IMG/VR virus record: IMGVR_UViG_3300047678_000848 | Location: 1 to 30,667 of that record | DNA: 30,667 bases | Source: a virus | Strand: one strand, 5' to 3' | The notes under the pieces: generated by a model | Databases searched by the model: none | Seen by the model: the letters and a program-made list of their open reading frames with translations, nothing else | What the model was told of the DNA's origin: nothing | Position numbers and translations under genes: made by a program | Shown: positions 14,575 to 22,900 of the stretch, piece by piece | How the letters are laid out: every line of letters begins with the position of its first letter | Numbering within the stretch: the first letter of the stretch is position 1

Positions 14575-15320
14575 TGGCCGCGCTCACACGCACCTCCCTT
14601 GTCGACGCCACGCTGTCGCTGCTGGCCGAATCGCGTGAGACCGACATGGGTGCCCTGTACGCGTCTCCGGGCGGCGCCGAGGCGGTGTCGTGGCAGGACG
14701 GGATCACGCGCGCCATAAACGATGCTTCGGCGCACCTCGCCCGCACGGCCGTCCCCATCGCCGCCCGGGCCAGCATTGTCGCCTTCGCCGCTCCAGAGGC
14801 CCGGGCGGCAGACGCCGCCCCGCTCGCTGGCGCGGGGCCGCTGTGGGCGGTCACCGGCGTGCATTTCAACAGCCTGCCGCTCGCCGAGATGGAGGCGGCG
14901 GATTTCGATATCCACTTTGGGACGCAGCTCGTGCGCGGCGATCCGCGCTACTGGTGCGACCGGGGCAGCGGAACCGTCTCGCTCTCGGCACTTGCGCTCT
15001 CGCCGCGCACGCTGCTGCTCATCGGCCTCGCCCTGCCTCCTGCGCTGTCCTTGCCCGACGCCGAGCCGACCGGGACGACCACGACGCTGACGGGCATCGA
15101 TGAGGATGTGGCGTGGCGCCTCGTCCCAGTCGGGGCTGCGCTAAAACTTGCGGGATCGAAGCTGCTCGACGCGCAGATGCCGCCGTTTTTTGCCGCGCTG
15201 AAGGCCGAATGGGACGTCGAGCGCGCGCGCCTGCGGGCCGCAATCCCCGAGCCGATCCGCCTGCGCCACTACCCGCAGGCGGCGACCACGGCCGCGCGGA
15301 CCTCTGCGGGGGGTAGATGA
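14574..15320 (+). CDS. Connector or tail-head closure-like protein
   Basis: 248 residues; ATG 14574 overlaps the previous stop (TGATG) and GGAGGAG lies at about 14560-14566. N-terminal helix [18 protein letters not shown] followed by [14 protein letters not shown] resembles small phage connector proteins that start with a DNA- or portal-contacting helix. The middle is beta-rich ([37 protein letters not shown]). The end is Ala/Arg rich. A GC-rich 12-bp inverted repeat with a 26-base spacer lies at 14760-14809. The role is inferred from gene order, between the adaptor and the fibre. Confidence 0.5.
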   Translation: MAALTRTSLVDATLSLLAESRETDMGALYASPGGAEAVSWQDGITRAINDASAHLARTAVPIAARASIVAFAAPEARAADAAPLAGAGPLWAVTGVHFNSLPLAEMEAADFDIHFGTQLVRGDPRYWCDRGSGTVSLSALALSPRTLLLIGLALPPALSLPDAEPTGTTTTLTGIDEDVAWRLVPVGAALKLAGSKLLDAQMPPFFAALKAEWDVERARLRAAIPEPIRLRHYPQAATTAARTSAGGR

Positions 15321-18151
15321 TGGCGACTACCTACAAATTTGCGGTCGGGTACTACATTGGCTACGGCGCGCTCGCCACCACCGCGCTCCTGGATGACAAC
15401 GCCCCGGGCGACACCCTCACGGGGGTCGGCCAGACACTGGTGGTCCCGGGGCCGCTCGCGGGCCACCTTTCGGGAAGGTACGTCCAGGGTCCGAACGCGG
15501 CGCTGACCGCTGTCGCCGACTTTGGTGTGGCGCGGACGCTCGGTGCGGTTCAATTGACCCTCCAGAGCGTGCTCGGAGCGGCACCGCCCTACACGGGTTA
15601 CCAATCGTACCGAGACGTCGCCATCGAGGTGAGTCTCGACACGGTGACGTGGACGGAGGTGTACTACACCTCCGTCACCGTGGACGGGTTCTCGACCCTC
15701 GTCGCCACGCTCGCGACGCCCGTGTCGGCGCGCTACGTCCGGGTCGTGGTCCGAACTGCGACATGGAACACGCCGACGTTCGTCACGATGACAAACGTCG
15801 CCGCGTTGTCCGACCTGAGGTTCACGCTGGCCCCTGGGGCGACGACAGGTCTCGACGGGGTCGGGGTCTGCGAGGGGGCGCAGATCACTCTGACCTGGGC
15901 AGAAGCAGAGTATGCTACCAGCTACGAGGTGGAAGTGACGCCCGGTGGGGTGTTTGCAGTCACCGGTACGACCTACGTCTTCGCGCCGGCGACGATCGGG
16001 ATCGAGTACTCGATCCGGGTGCGAGGTATCAATGCCATCGGTGCAGGCGAGTGGTCACCCCCCCTCCTGATAACGCCGTGTATCGACGCCGCGTTCGACG
16101 CGTTTGAGGACGAGCCCGCATCGCCCACCATGCTTGCCGTTTGCCAAGGCGAGCAGGCGACCCTCTGGGCGTCGCCCATAGACGGTGGTGTGCGCTACCT
16201 TTTCCGCCGCTACGACGATGCGCAGGTGGCGATCGGGCTGCCAGCTGAGACAGTCTACGTCGGCCCGTTGCCAACGGTAGAGGCTCCCGTTGTGGACCGC
16301 CCGCTCCCCGTAGGTGTACAGGTCTGGTACACCGTGCAGGCGTTCGGCGGGGTGCCGACCGGGCCCGTGGAGGATATCGAGTCCTGGCCGGTCGCCTCCG
16401 TCGAGTCCGAGCCCGCCTACTTCACCCCCTGCCCAGTTGGCGCCGCCTGCGAATGCGATGGTTGGGTGCCACGCACAGACTGCCCCGATGAAAGCGTCGA
16501 AGACGGCCCGCTCTCGCCCGGCCTCGCGGAGCGCGTCGAGGACAGCGAAGCGGCAGTCACGGCGCTTGCGGCGCGGGTGGACACTCTGGAAACCACGCCA
16601 TCGTCGGGAGCGAATTTAGCGGCGACTCGGGATGCGGTGAGCGTCACGATCACCAGCGATACTGGCACTGACGCGACAATCCCGGCGGCAACGACGGCGT
16701 TTGCCGGAGTGATGACAGCTGCGGACAAGACGGCGCTAGCGAGCAAGGCAGATCTTTCTTTTGGCAAGCTCGACCCCACGCAACTACCCGACCTGTCCAT
16801 CGTGCAGTTTCTGGGCAGTGTGGCTTCCCAGGCCGCGATGTTGACGCTTGCCGGCCAGTACGGCGACTGGTGTATCCGCACGGACATTGGCACCGTTTGG
16901 GTAGTCACAGGCGCGAATCCGGCGATCATCGGGGGCTGGACGCAGCTTTCATATCCGACCGCCCCGGTGACGAGTGTTGCAGGCCGGACCGGCGCTGTGA
17001 CCCTGGCCGAAACCGACGTCTCCCAGACGCGCCGAGCGGTGGCCGATGCGAACGTCACAGCAAGCGCAACGGATCGATATATCGTTCTTACCACGATCAC
17101 GGCGGCGCGCACGATCACGCTGCCTGCGGCAAACTCGGTGTCGGCTGGGACAGAGATCGTCGTCGCGGACGAGAGTGGAAGCGTCACGCCGACTCTCACT
17201 CTCACCATCGCCCGCGCGGGTACAGACACTATCAACGGAGCGACGACTGAGACAATCACCCGCGCGCGGGGATGGCGGCGTCTGCGGTCCAACGGCGCGA
17301 ACGCCTGGAGCTTCGATGCGGGCGTGTTGCGCGCGGGTAAAAACCTTTCCGACGTGGCGAGTCCCGTGACCGCCAGGGCAAATCTGGGCCTGATCATCGG
17401 CACCAACGTACAGGCCTACGATGCGGACCTCGCTGCCATCGCCGCTCTGACAAGCGCAGCCGACAAGCTGCCCTTTTTCACTGGCACAGCCGCGGCGGCG
17501 CTGACCGATTTGTCGGGCTTTGCCCGCACTCTGATCGACGATACAGACGCGGCGACGGCCCGGACGACGCTCGGCATCACCGCATCGTCAGGCTACCTCG
17601 CCCGGGCCGTGGTGGGCGGCACAACGTACCTGTTGCTGCCCGGTGTGAGCGTCCACGGGGTTGGCAGCGAGTGGCAGGCGGCTGGCTACGATTACTTCGA
17701 GCCGATCATCGTCGTGCGCCCGATCCAGATCAACGCACTAATTCTGCAGGCCATGGTGACGGGCGTCACTGCAGTGCGCACTGCGATCTACAATACCGAC
17801 AGTGCAGGCACTCCAGGGAGCCTCGTCGAAGACCTGGGCGCGCAAAGCGTCAGCAGTGCCGATCAGATTCTGACGTTCACGCCATCAGGCGGGACGCGCA
17901 CTCTTCCTGCGGGCCTGTACCTGCTGGCGCGTAACCAATCCGGAAACGGCGAGCTGCGTTTTTTTAAAACGAGTATGCCAGAGTTCGGCCTGCTGCGCAG
18001 CGATATCGCGAGCGGCCCATTTATCAAGCGTTTGTACGCCGTGCGCACCTACGGAGCGTTTCCCACTACCGCATCGACCGCATCGGTCGACGGATGGGCT
18101 TTTGACGGCATGATGCGCTCCCTGATGTTACGCATTAGCGGGACGCCGTAG
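15317..18151 (+). CDS. Tail fibre / receptor-binding protein
   Basis: 944 residues from ATG 15317 (a second ATG follows directly). Domain order read from the sequence: discoidin-like beta domain, residues about 1-171 ([33 protein letters not shown]); a fibronectin type III domain, about 178-255 ([20 protein letters not shown]); a second FN3-like domain, about 265-371; a cysteine-rich hinge ([18 protein letters not shown]); a short coiled coil, about 400-428; then classic fibre shaft text [13 protein letters not shown] (about 551) and [17 protein letters not shown] (about 676); and a globular tip, about 758-944. Such proteins bind cell-surface glycans. It overlaps its upstream neighbour by four bases. 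A nested palindrome at 15652-15676 lies in the first domain. Confidence 0.85.
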   Translation: MMATTYKFAVGYYIGYGALATTALLDDNAPGDTLTGVGQTLVVPGPLAGHLSGRYVQGPNAALTAVADFGVARTLGAVQLTLQSVLGAAPPYTGYQSYRDVAIEVSLDTVTWTEVYYTSVTVDGFSTLVATLATPVSARYVRVVVRTATWNTPTFVTMTNVAALSDLRFTLAPGATTGLDGVGVCEGAQITLTWAEAEYATSYEVEVTPGGVFAVTGTTYVFAPATIGIEYSIRVRGINAIGAGEWSPPLLITPCIDAAFDAFEDEPASPTMLAVCQGEQATLWASPIDGGVRYLFRRYDDAQVAIGLPAETVYVGPLPTVEAPVVDRPLPVGVQVWYTVQAFGGVPTGPVEDIESWPVASVESEPAYFTPCPVGAACECDGWVPRTDCPDESVEDGPLSPGLAERVEDSEAAVTALAARVDTLETTPSSGANLAATRDAVSVTITSDTGTDATIPAATTAFAGVMTAADKTALASKADLSFGKLDPTQLPDLSIVQFLGSVASQAAMLTLAGQYGDWCIRTDIGTVWVVTGANPAIIGGWTQLSYPTAPVTSVAGRTGAVTLAETDVSQTRRAVADANVTASATDRYIVLTTITAARTITLPAANSVSAGTEIVVADESGSVTPTLTLTIARAGTDTINGATTETITRARGWRRLRSNGANAWSFDAGVLRAGKNLSDVASPVTARANLGLIIGTNVQAYDADLAAIAALTSAADKLPFFTGTAAAALTDLSGFARTLIDDTDAATARTTLGITASSGYLARAVVGGTTYLLLPGVSVHGVGSEWQAAGYDYFEPIIVVRPIQINALILQAMVTGVTAVRTAIYNTDSAGTPGSLVEDLGAQSVSSADQILTFTPSGGTRTLPAGLYLLARNQSGNGELRFFKTSMPEFGLLRSDIASGPFIKRLYAVRTYGAFPTTASTASVDGWAFDGMMRSLMLRISGTP
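15652..15676. repeat. Perfect 11-bp hairpin with ACT loop, flanked by outer arms
   Basis: GACGGAGGTGT (15652-15662), ACT, ACACCTCCGTC (15666-15676). A further pair, ACGGTGAC (15641-15648) and GTCACCGT (15674-15681), overlaps it, so alternative hairpins compete. It lies in the discoidin-like domain of the fibre gene. Confidence 0.7.
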
Positions 18152-18181
18152 CCTTCGGTCGCCGGGCCACTAAGGAGACTC

Positions 18182-18490
18182 ATGCCGCGAACCGTCTACA
18201 TCCTCGATCCGGATGCCATCCTCGATGAGGCCGTCTTGCAGCAGGCGGCCGTACTGGCCGTCGACGCGCTCGACGTCGTGCTCGGTGTGCCGCCGTCGAT
18301 GCTGCGCGTGGGGGTGCTGCCGTCTGCGCGCGGCCTCGTCACCGCGCTCACGCCCGAAGAAGCTGCGGCAGAAGCCCTTGCAGAAGCGCGCGCACTTCTG
18401 CAAGGGGCTCTGGATGCGACCCCGCGTATCCAGAGCGAGGTGAACAAAGCACTTGCGGATTTCCTGGCCGCCGGTGGAGGACTTTCCTGA
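18182..18490 (+). CDS. Small hypothetical protein, 102 residues
   Basis: Start ATG 18182 with a strong AAGGAG six bases before it. Residues 1-60 mix short strands and helices (TVYILDPDAILDEAVLQQAAVLAVDALDVVLG), and residues 60-95 are an Ala/Glu-rich helix (TPEEAAAEALAEARALLQGALDATP). It overlaps the next gene by one base (TGATG). A perfect 12-bp hairpin lies at 18375-18406 within the helix codons. Its place between fibre and nozzle genes suggests a fibre-assembly or structural accessory role, but no family is recognised. Confidence 0.55.
   Translation: MPRTVYILDPDAILDEAVLQQAAVLAVDALDVVLGVPPSMLRVGVLPSARGLVTALTPEEAAAEALAEARALLQGALDATPRIQSEVNKALADFLAAGGGLS
18375..18406. repeat. Perfect 12-bp hairpin with 8-base loop
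   Basis: CCCTTGCAGAAG (18375-18386), spacer CGCGCGCA, CTTCTGCAAGGG (18395-18406); with one bulged A the stem extends by two more pairs. Confidence 0.75.
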
Positions 18491-18720
18491 TGCCAACTCC
18501 CGCGCGGCGCGTCCGGCTGGCTGCCGACATCGCCGAAGCGCCCGAAACCATCGCCGCGCTTAGGGCCGAGATCGGCAAGCTGAACCCGAAAGCTACGCGC
18601 ACGCCAGCGCAGCGGCGCGACGCGCTCCTCATGCGGGCGCTGATTTTGTGCCTGCGCCTGCTGCTGTGCCAGTTCGGCACGCCGACCGACGCGACCCTCG
18701 ACGATACCGGCGCTTCCTGA
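18490..18720 (+). CDS. Small hypothetical protein with hydrophobic helix
   Basis: 76 residues; ATG overlaps the previous stop. The first 45 residues are basic and helical (RRVRLAADIAEAPETIAALRAEIGKLNPKATR). Residues about 47-63 (LLMRALILCLRLLLCQF) are leucine-rich and hydrophobic but contain two arginines, so an amphipathic helix is likelier than a membrane span. It is translationally coupled to the preceding small gene and ends ten bases before the nozzle start. Function unknown. Confidence 0.5.
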   Translation: MPTPARRVRLAADIAEAPETIAALRAEIGKLNPKATRTPAQRRDALLMRALILCLRLLLCQFGTPTDATLDDTGAS

Positions 18721-18729
18721 AGTAATATT

Positions 18730-21700
18730 ATGCAAACCCTGCATAACGACACCCGTTTCTTAGGGATCGATGCGCGCACCGCGCCCGATCTTTTAGCGCC
18801 GGGATTCCTCACCGCGGCTGAGAACGTCCTGCTCGACGCGGACGGTCGCTTGTCCCAACGAGCGGGTTTTTCGCTCACCTGCGGTCTGGGTCACAATCCG
18901 AGCGCGGTATGCCCGTACGAAACGGCGTCCGGCCAGGCGGTGCTCGTTGTGGCAGGCGGGCGTCTTTACAACATGACGGGCGTGCCCGAGTTGGGCATGA
19001 GTCTGACGGAGATCGTCAACGAAGACAGCGCAACGGCATTCGATCTGGGCAGTGATGTTCTCATGGTGCGCTATGGCCGCTACGTTTACGGCACAGGCCA
19101 AGGCGGACTCTGGCGCTTCGACCCGGTGACAGGTACCGCCCGCTACGTCTCCGGGCTAAACCCCCCTGCGTTGGCCCCGCGCGTTGCCACTTCAGCGGCC
19201 GTTCTCGACAGCGCGACCGATGCGGCTACCTGGCAAGGCGTCGCCCCGCTCGCCTCTTACGTCAATCTGCTGTCCAATCCGAGCTTCGATGCGCCCGGCA
19301 CCAACCAGCCGCCCAACGCGCCCTGGACAAGGCCGGTTGATACAGGTGGTACCAACACTGCCGACTCGCTCACGGCCACGGGATCGAGTGGTCGTATGAC
19401 ACCCCAAGTCGGGTCGTACGCTCTTTTGCTCGATTGGACTGCAGACGCGATCGAGCAAGAGGTGGTCGCGCCTACGGTGGCGCGTACGGCCAACGGCACG
19501 TTTCCGGCACAGACGACCAAGGCGGCGCGCAAGATGGTTGTGCGCCTCCTCATCCACCAAGCGCATCCGGCTGGTGAAAGCGACCTGGACGTTACCCTCT
19601 ATGCGCTCGATGGGGCGACCACACCCGCCGTGCTGGGCCAGATCACGGCCAATGTCACGCAAGGTTACCAAGCGACTGCAGCCACCTGGGCGGTTAAGCA
19701 GCTCGTCTTCGACTTCAGCTTCCTTACGGTCGATCCGGCAAAATACCGATTGCGACTTCAGGGCGGCTCGCGCGCTGATACCGGGCTTGATGGTATCTAC
19801 ATCGACTACGCCGAGCTGGTCGCGGTTGACCCGCAGGCTGTGATCGCGTCGGCGGGCGGCGGCATCTCGGTTAAGTACCGCCCGCTTGCCAAGATCTACA
19901 GCCCGGTCAACAATACGCCAGGGTTCCTCACCGTAAACGACGCCATGCGGGCGACGGCGGGTTTTACCGTCACGCGTGGCTACGCAGGGGTGACGGGCAC
20001 AGCAAACGACTACTCGGACGTTTCGGCGCTCTACATCGGGGTGCAGCTCGCCGCGCACATCCGCAGCGCGTTTCTCGCCGTGGGCACCCTGCCGCGCTTT
20101 CGGGTCGGTTTTCAGACGGTCGGGTCGACGGACGTTTTGTGGAGCCCGACTGGCGTGTGGGACGCCGACGGCGCCAGTATCGGCTTCGACATCGCGGGCG
20201 TTTCTCCCGCAGCACGGGAGCAGACGACCGCACTGCACCTGCAATGCCTCGATTCGGTGCCCTCGACAGGCGATTTCCCGTTCGACGCGCTCTTTGCCGT
20301 GATCGGCCCCATAGCGTCGGGCACGGCGCTGGGTGTGGGGCTCACCTACGCCTACCGGGTCGAAGAGTGGCGCCGAACGGCAGCGCCGCCTGGTCCCGAC
20401 GATCTGCTCGGATACGGGCGCGTGGCGGGCGCGCAGTCCTCGGGCTCGCCCCTCTCCGCGGAGGTGACGACGACCGGCCTGCGCGCTCAGGTGCAGGTGA
20501 CTCTCGCCCCCCCCGTCAACACGATCACCGCCCCCGCGCAGGGCTTTTACCTGCTCTACCGACGTGGCGGCACCTACGACGACGGGCGCGAGTGGCTCGT
20601 CGACGTTTTGCCAATGGGAACGAGTGTGCTGCGCGGGGGCGTCCTGATCTGGGACGCGACAACGCGGGTTTACCAGGACAACATCCCCGACAGCACGCTC
20701 GACGGCCGACCGTACTACGAGATCGGGCGTGATCTGCCGCCGGTAAATCCGTCTTGCATCGCGGTCTATGGCGGGCGGTTGGCCCTGGGAGCAGGCAACA
20801 CAATCTATCTGTCGTGGCTTCTACAAGATGGCATTGAGGAAGGGATCTATTTCTCGAACGTCTCGATCGCTCTCGACGATCCGAACGCGGCGCTGAAGGG
20901 TGTTTCCTTTACCATCTCGTCCTCAGACGATTCCGAGCCGATCCTCTCGCTCACGGCGTTTCGCGGCCAGCTACTGGTTCACCGGCTGAACTCGTTCTCC
21001 GTGGTGACGGGCTCGGACCCAGCGACTCTGGCTGCGAGCGCTCCGCAAATCGGCCCGCGCTTCGGTCTGGCCGCAAAACGGGCAATTTGCATTGCGCAAA
21101 ACGAGCTGTGGTGGCTGTCGGGCGATGGCATCGTGGCGTATGCGGGCGGCGGCTCAGACGCCTCGGGGCGGGTGTATCTGGCGGGCAGCACGGCAAAGCG
21201 CGGCGAGAGCGTCCTGCCCATCCTACGTGAGGCAGGCGGCCCGGGCTTGTCGGGATTAGCGGGGTGGAGCAGCGCGCAGATGCTTTACCACGACGGCCGG
21301 GTGTACGTGCTCGTGCAAGGGCCGCCCGTGCTGCGTCCCGGATCGGCTCCGGCGCTCATCGTCGCCAACTCACGGCTGCTTGTCTACGACGCCCGCTTCG
21401 GCGACGCGGTAGCGCGCAGCGGCTGGACCCTGCTCACCGGGGCGACGTTCGCCACCCTGGCCTCGTTTGCCGGCGTGCGCGGCTCGACCCTTCTGCTCCT
21501 TGGCAGCAATGTCGCCGCGTCTCAGAAGGGTGTCTTCGTTTTCCCGACCGGGCCGACCAGCGGTGCCAGCGTCTGGGCGGATGCTAACCGGAGCGGGACG
21601 GTCCCGACGGTGACCATACGCTCGCGCGAGTATGGCCTGGACGGTGGCGGCAAGGCGCGATTCTCAGCCAGCGTCGCTACCCAACTGGAACTGCTGGCAA

Positions 21701-21945
21701 CGGGCAGCGCTGCTGCGGCCGTGACCGTTTTGTGGTCGGTCGTGGGGCGTGGAACCGGGCCGGACGCTGTGGCAACGGGAACAGCAATTTTTAAAACGGG
21801 AGTGCGGGCGGTGCGCATCCGCAAAATGCGCTCGGTGCTGGGCACGACCCACCGAGTCGATGTGGTTGTGGCAGGCGCAGCAGGCTTTGGCCTGTCGGGC
21901 ATCGGCCTGTCGGTGAGCGAGCGGCGCGTGACAGGCCGGGGCTGA
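18730..21945 (+). CDS. Large tail protein, nozzle/tail-knob-like with inserted carbohydrate-binding-like module
   Basis: 1071 residues from ATG 18730; the upstream ribosome site is weak. The N-terminal RFLGIDARTAPDLLAPGFLTA then AENVLLDADGRLSQRAGF is a pattern common to phage tail nozzle/stabilisation proteins (proteins at the distal end of the podovirus tail tube), and repeated beta segments later in the protein fit a propeller-like body. Residues about 178-374 begin with NLLSNPSFD and read like a carbohydrate-binding beta sandwich (CBM4/9-like) inserted in the body. The C-terminal part (REYGLDGGGKARFSAS, VRAVRIRKMRSVLGTTHRVDVVV) returns to tail-protein type sequence. Its stop (21943-21945) is in the same frame as the following repeat array and gene. 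Confidence 0.65.
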   Translation: MQTLHNDTRFLGIDARTAPDLLAPGFLTAAENVLLDADGRLSQRAGFSLTCGLGHNPSAVCPYETASGQAVLVVAGGRLYNMTGVPELGMSLTEIVNEDSATAFDLGSDVLMVRYGRYVYGTGQGGLWRFDPVTGTARYVSGLNPPALAPRVATSAAVLDSATDAATWQGVAPLASYVNLLSNPSFDAPGTNQPPNAPWTRPVDTGGTNTADSLTATGSSGRMTPQVGSYALLLDWTADAIEQEVVAPTVARTANGTFPAQTTKAARKMVVRLLIHQAHPAGESDLDVTLYALDGATTPAVLGQITANVTQGYQATAATWAVKQLVFDFSFLTVDPAKYRLRLQGGSRADTGLDGIYIDYAELVAVDPQAVIASAGGGISVKYRPLAKIYSPVNNTPGFLTVNDAMRATAGFTVTRGYAGVTGTANDYSDVSALYIGVQLAAHIRSAFLAVGTLPRFRVGFQTVGSTDVLWSPTGVWDADGASIGFDIAGVSPAAREQTTALHLQCLDSVPSTGDFPFDALFAVIGPIASGTALGVGLTYAYRVEEWRRTAAPPGPDDLLGYGRVAGAQSSGSPLSAEVTTTGLRAQVQVTLAPPVNTITAPAQGFYLLYRRGGTYDDGREWLVDVLPMGTSVLRGGVLIWDATTRVYQDNIPDSTLDGRPYYEIGRDLPPVNPSCIAVYGGRLALGAGNTIYLSWLLQDGIEEGIYFSNVSIALDDPNAALKGVSFTISSSDDSEPILSLTAFRGQLLVHRLNSFSVVTGSDPATLAASAPQIGPRFGLAAKRAICIAQNELWWLSGDGIVAYAGGGSDASGRVYLAGSTAKRGESVLPILREAGGPGLSGLAGWSSAQMLYHDGRVYVLVQGPPVLRPGSAPALIVANSRLLVYDARFGDAVARSGWTLLTGATFATLASFAGVRGSTLLLLGSNVAASQKGVFVFPTGPTSGASVWADANRSGTVPTVTIRSREYGLDGGGKARFSASVATQLELLATGSAAAAVTVLWSVVGRGTGPDAVATGTAIFKTGVRAVRIRKMRSVLGTTHRVDVVVAGAAGFGLSGIGLSVSERRVTGRG

Positions 21946-21956
21946 CCCCGAGCCAC

Positions 21957-22082
21957 GGAGCTACCAAGCTCCGTGAAGGAGCTACCAAGCTCCGTGAAGG
22001 AGCTACCAAGCTCCGTGAAGGAGCTACCAAGCTCCGTGAAGGAGCTACCAAGCTCCGTGAAGGAGCTACCAAGCTCCGTGAA
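21957..22082. repeat. Six perfect tandem copies of a 21-bp ACCA-loop hairpin unit
   Basis: The unit is GGAGCT-ACCA-AGCTCC-GTGAA; copies begin at 21957, 21978, 21999, 20 more at 22020, then 22041 and 22062, all identical. Each unit is a 6-bp hairpin (8 bp in the first, which is preceded by AC and followed by GT) plus a GTGAA linker. The array is 126 bases, seven codons per unit, ending ten bases before the next ATG. The linker of one unit plus the next stem reads GTGAAGGAG, a Shine-Dalgarno-like sequence half buried in a stem. It fills nearly the whole gap between two structural genes. Confidence 0.95.
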
Positions 22083-22092
22083 GGAAACGAGA

Positions 22093-22899
22093 ATGGGACT
22101 GCTTCAAGGGATTGGGAAAGTTTTGGGCCTGAGCGGGCAGAAGCGCTCGGGGTACTGGGGGCAGGCGGCAACCGCTCTTGGTCAACAAGCGGGACTCGGC
22201 GCACAGTACGGCCAGCTTGCGCGGCAGGGGCAGGAGCGCGCATCGCGTTTCACGCCCCAGTACGATGCCGCCGTGCAGAATCAGGCCGATTACCTGCGGC
22301 GAAACCCGTACGATCCGCAGCGCATGGACAGCTTATACAACCAGCGCACAGCCGTGGGCAACGCCGCCTTCGACCGTTCGGGCGCGGCAATCCAGAACAG
22401 CCTTGCCCGGCGTGGGATCGGGGGCGGGGTGCTCGCCGGCGCGCTCGCGGGCAACGAGATCGGACGCGCCCGTCTTCAGGCGGGTGTGCGCGGCCAGCTC
22501 GGCAATGAAGCTTACGCAAGCGAAGGGATGCGCCTCTCGCAGCTTGCGCAGCTTCTGGGCCAGGAGCGGGCAGGCGGCCTGTCCATGCAGATGGCCGGGG
22601 CGGGCGCGCAGGGCGGCGTCTATGGCAATCTGGCGCAAGGGTACGCACACCTCGGCGGCAGTGAGGACCAGTTCAACCAAGCAAACTCGCCGCTAGGTGC
22701 CATCGCTCAGCTTGCGGGCGCCTACGGCCAGTACCAGGGTATGGGCATGGGGGGGGGGGGCGCGGGCGGTATGGCGCAGGAGCCGGGCGTGACAGCTTCT
22801 GCGCCGATCGATCCACAGCTTCTTGCCCTGATGCGCCGCCGCCTGGGGAACGTGACCCCTGCGAATCAAGAGGCCTTCGATTACTACGGAGGTGGCTAA
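22093..22899 (+). CDS. Internal virion / DNA-ejection protein, glycine-alanine rich
   Basis: 268 residues from ATG 22093, with GAAGGAA at 22079-22085. The open frame extends upstream through the whole repeat array, where it would read ELPSSVK repeats; ATG 22093 is chosen because it follows the first free ribosome site. The N-terminal segment GLLQGIGKVLGLSG is amphipathic; the middle (NQADYLRRNPYDPQRMDSLYNQRTAVGNAAFDRSGAAIQNSLARRGIGG, given here only by position, about residues 57-104) is typical of small ejected proteins of podoviruses; the rest is Ala/Gln/Gly rich. A G12 tract (22749-22760) encodes glycines. Followed by two further probable ejection proteins. Confidence 0.6.
   Translation: MGLLQGIGKVLGLSGQKRSGYWGQAATALGQQAGLGAQYGQLARQGQERASRFTPQYDAAVQNQADYLRRNPYDPQRMDSLYNQRTAVGNAAFDRSGAAIQNSLARRGIGGGVLAGALAGNEIGRARLQAGVRGQLGNEAYASEGMRLSQLAQLLGQERAGGLSMQMAGAGAQGGVYGNLAQGYAHLGGSEDQFNQANSPLGAIAQLAGAYGQYQGMGMGGGGAGGMAQEPGVTASAPIDPQLLALMRRRLGNVTPANQEAFDYYGGG
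22749..22760 (+). repeat. Run of twelve G in coding sequence
   Basis: Twelve consecutive G bases encode Gly residues in the C-terminal part of the ejection protein at 22093-22899. Tracts of this length are prone to slippage in replication and also to sequencing error; the frame is intact in this reading. Confidence 0.9.
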
Positions 22900-22900
22900 T

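Noticed and set aside
16417-17406. Minus-strand open frame of 329 codons opposite the fibre gene
   Set aside because: Val/Ala/Ser-rich shadow of the fibre's repetitive codons, with no independent support.
21957-22082. CRISPR-like array
   Set aside because: The repeats are directly adjacent with no unique spacers and no cas genes; it is a tandem hairpin array.
21957-22082. Coat-protein operator-like hairpins (ANYA loop as in RNA phages)
   Set aside because: The ACCA loop fits the ANYA pattern, but the bulged adenine needed for that recognition is missing and no related protein is known here; only an analogy.
21973-22899. Ejection-protein start at GTG 21973, with ELPSSVK repeats as its N-terminus
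   Set aside because: Each upstream start lies within hairpin DNA with a buried ribosome site, while ATG 22093 has a free GAAGGAA and a normal N-terminus. Readthrough remains noted as a possibility.
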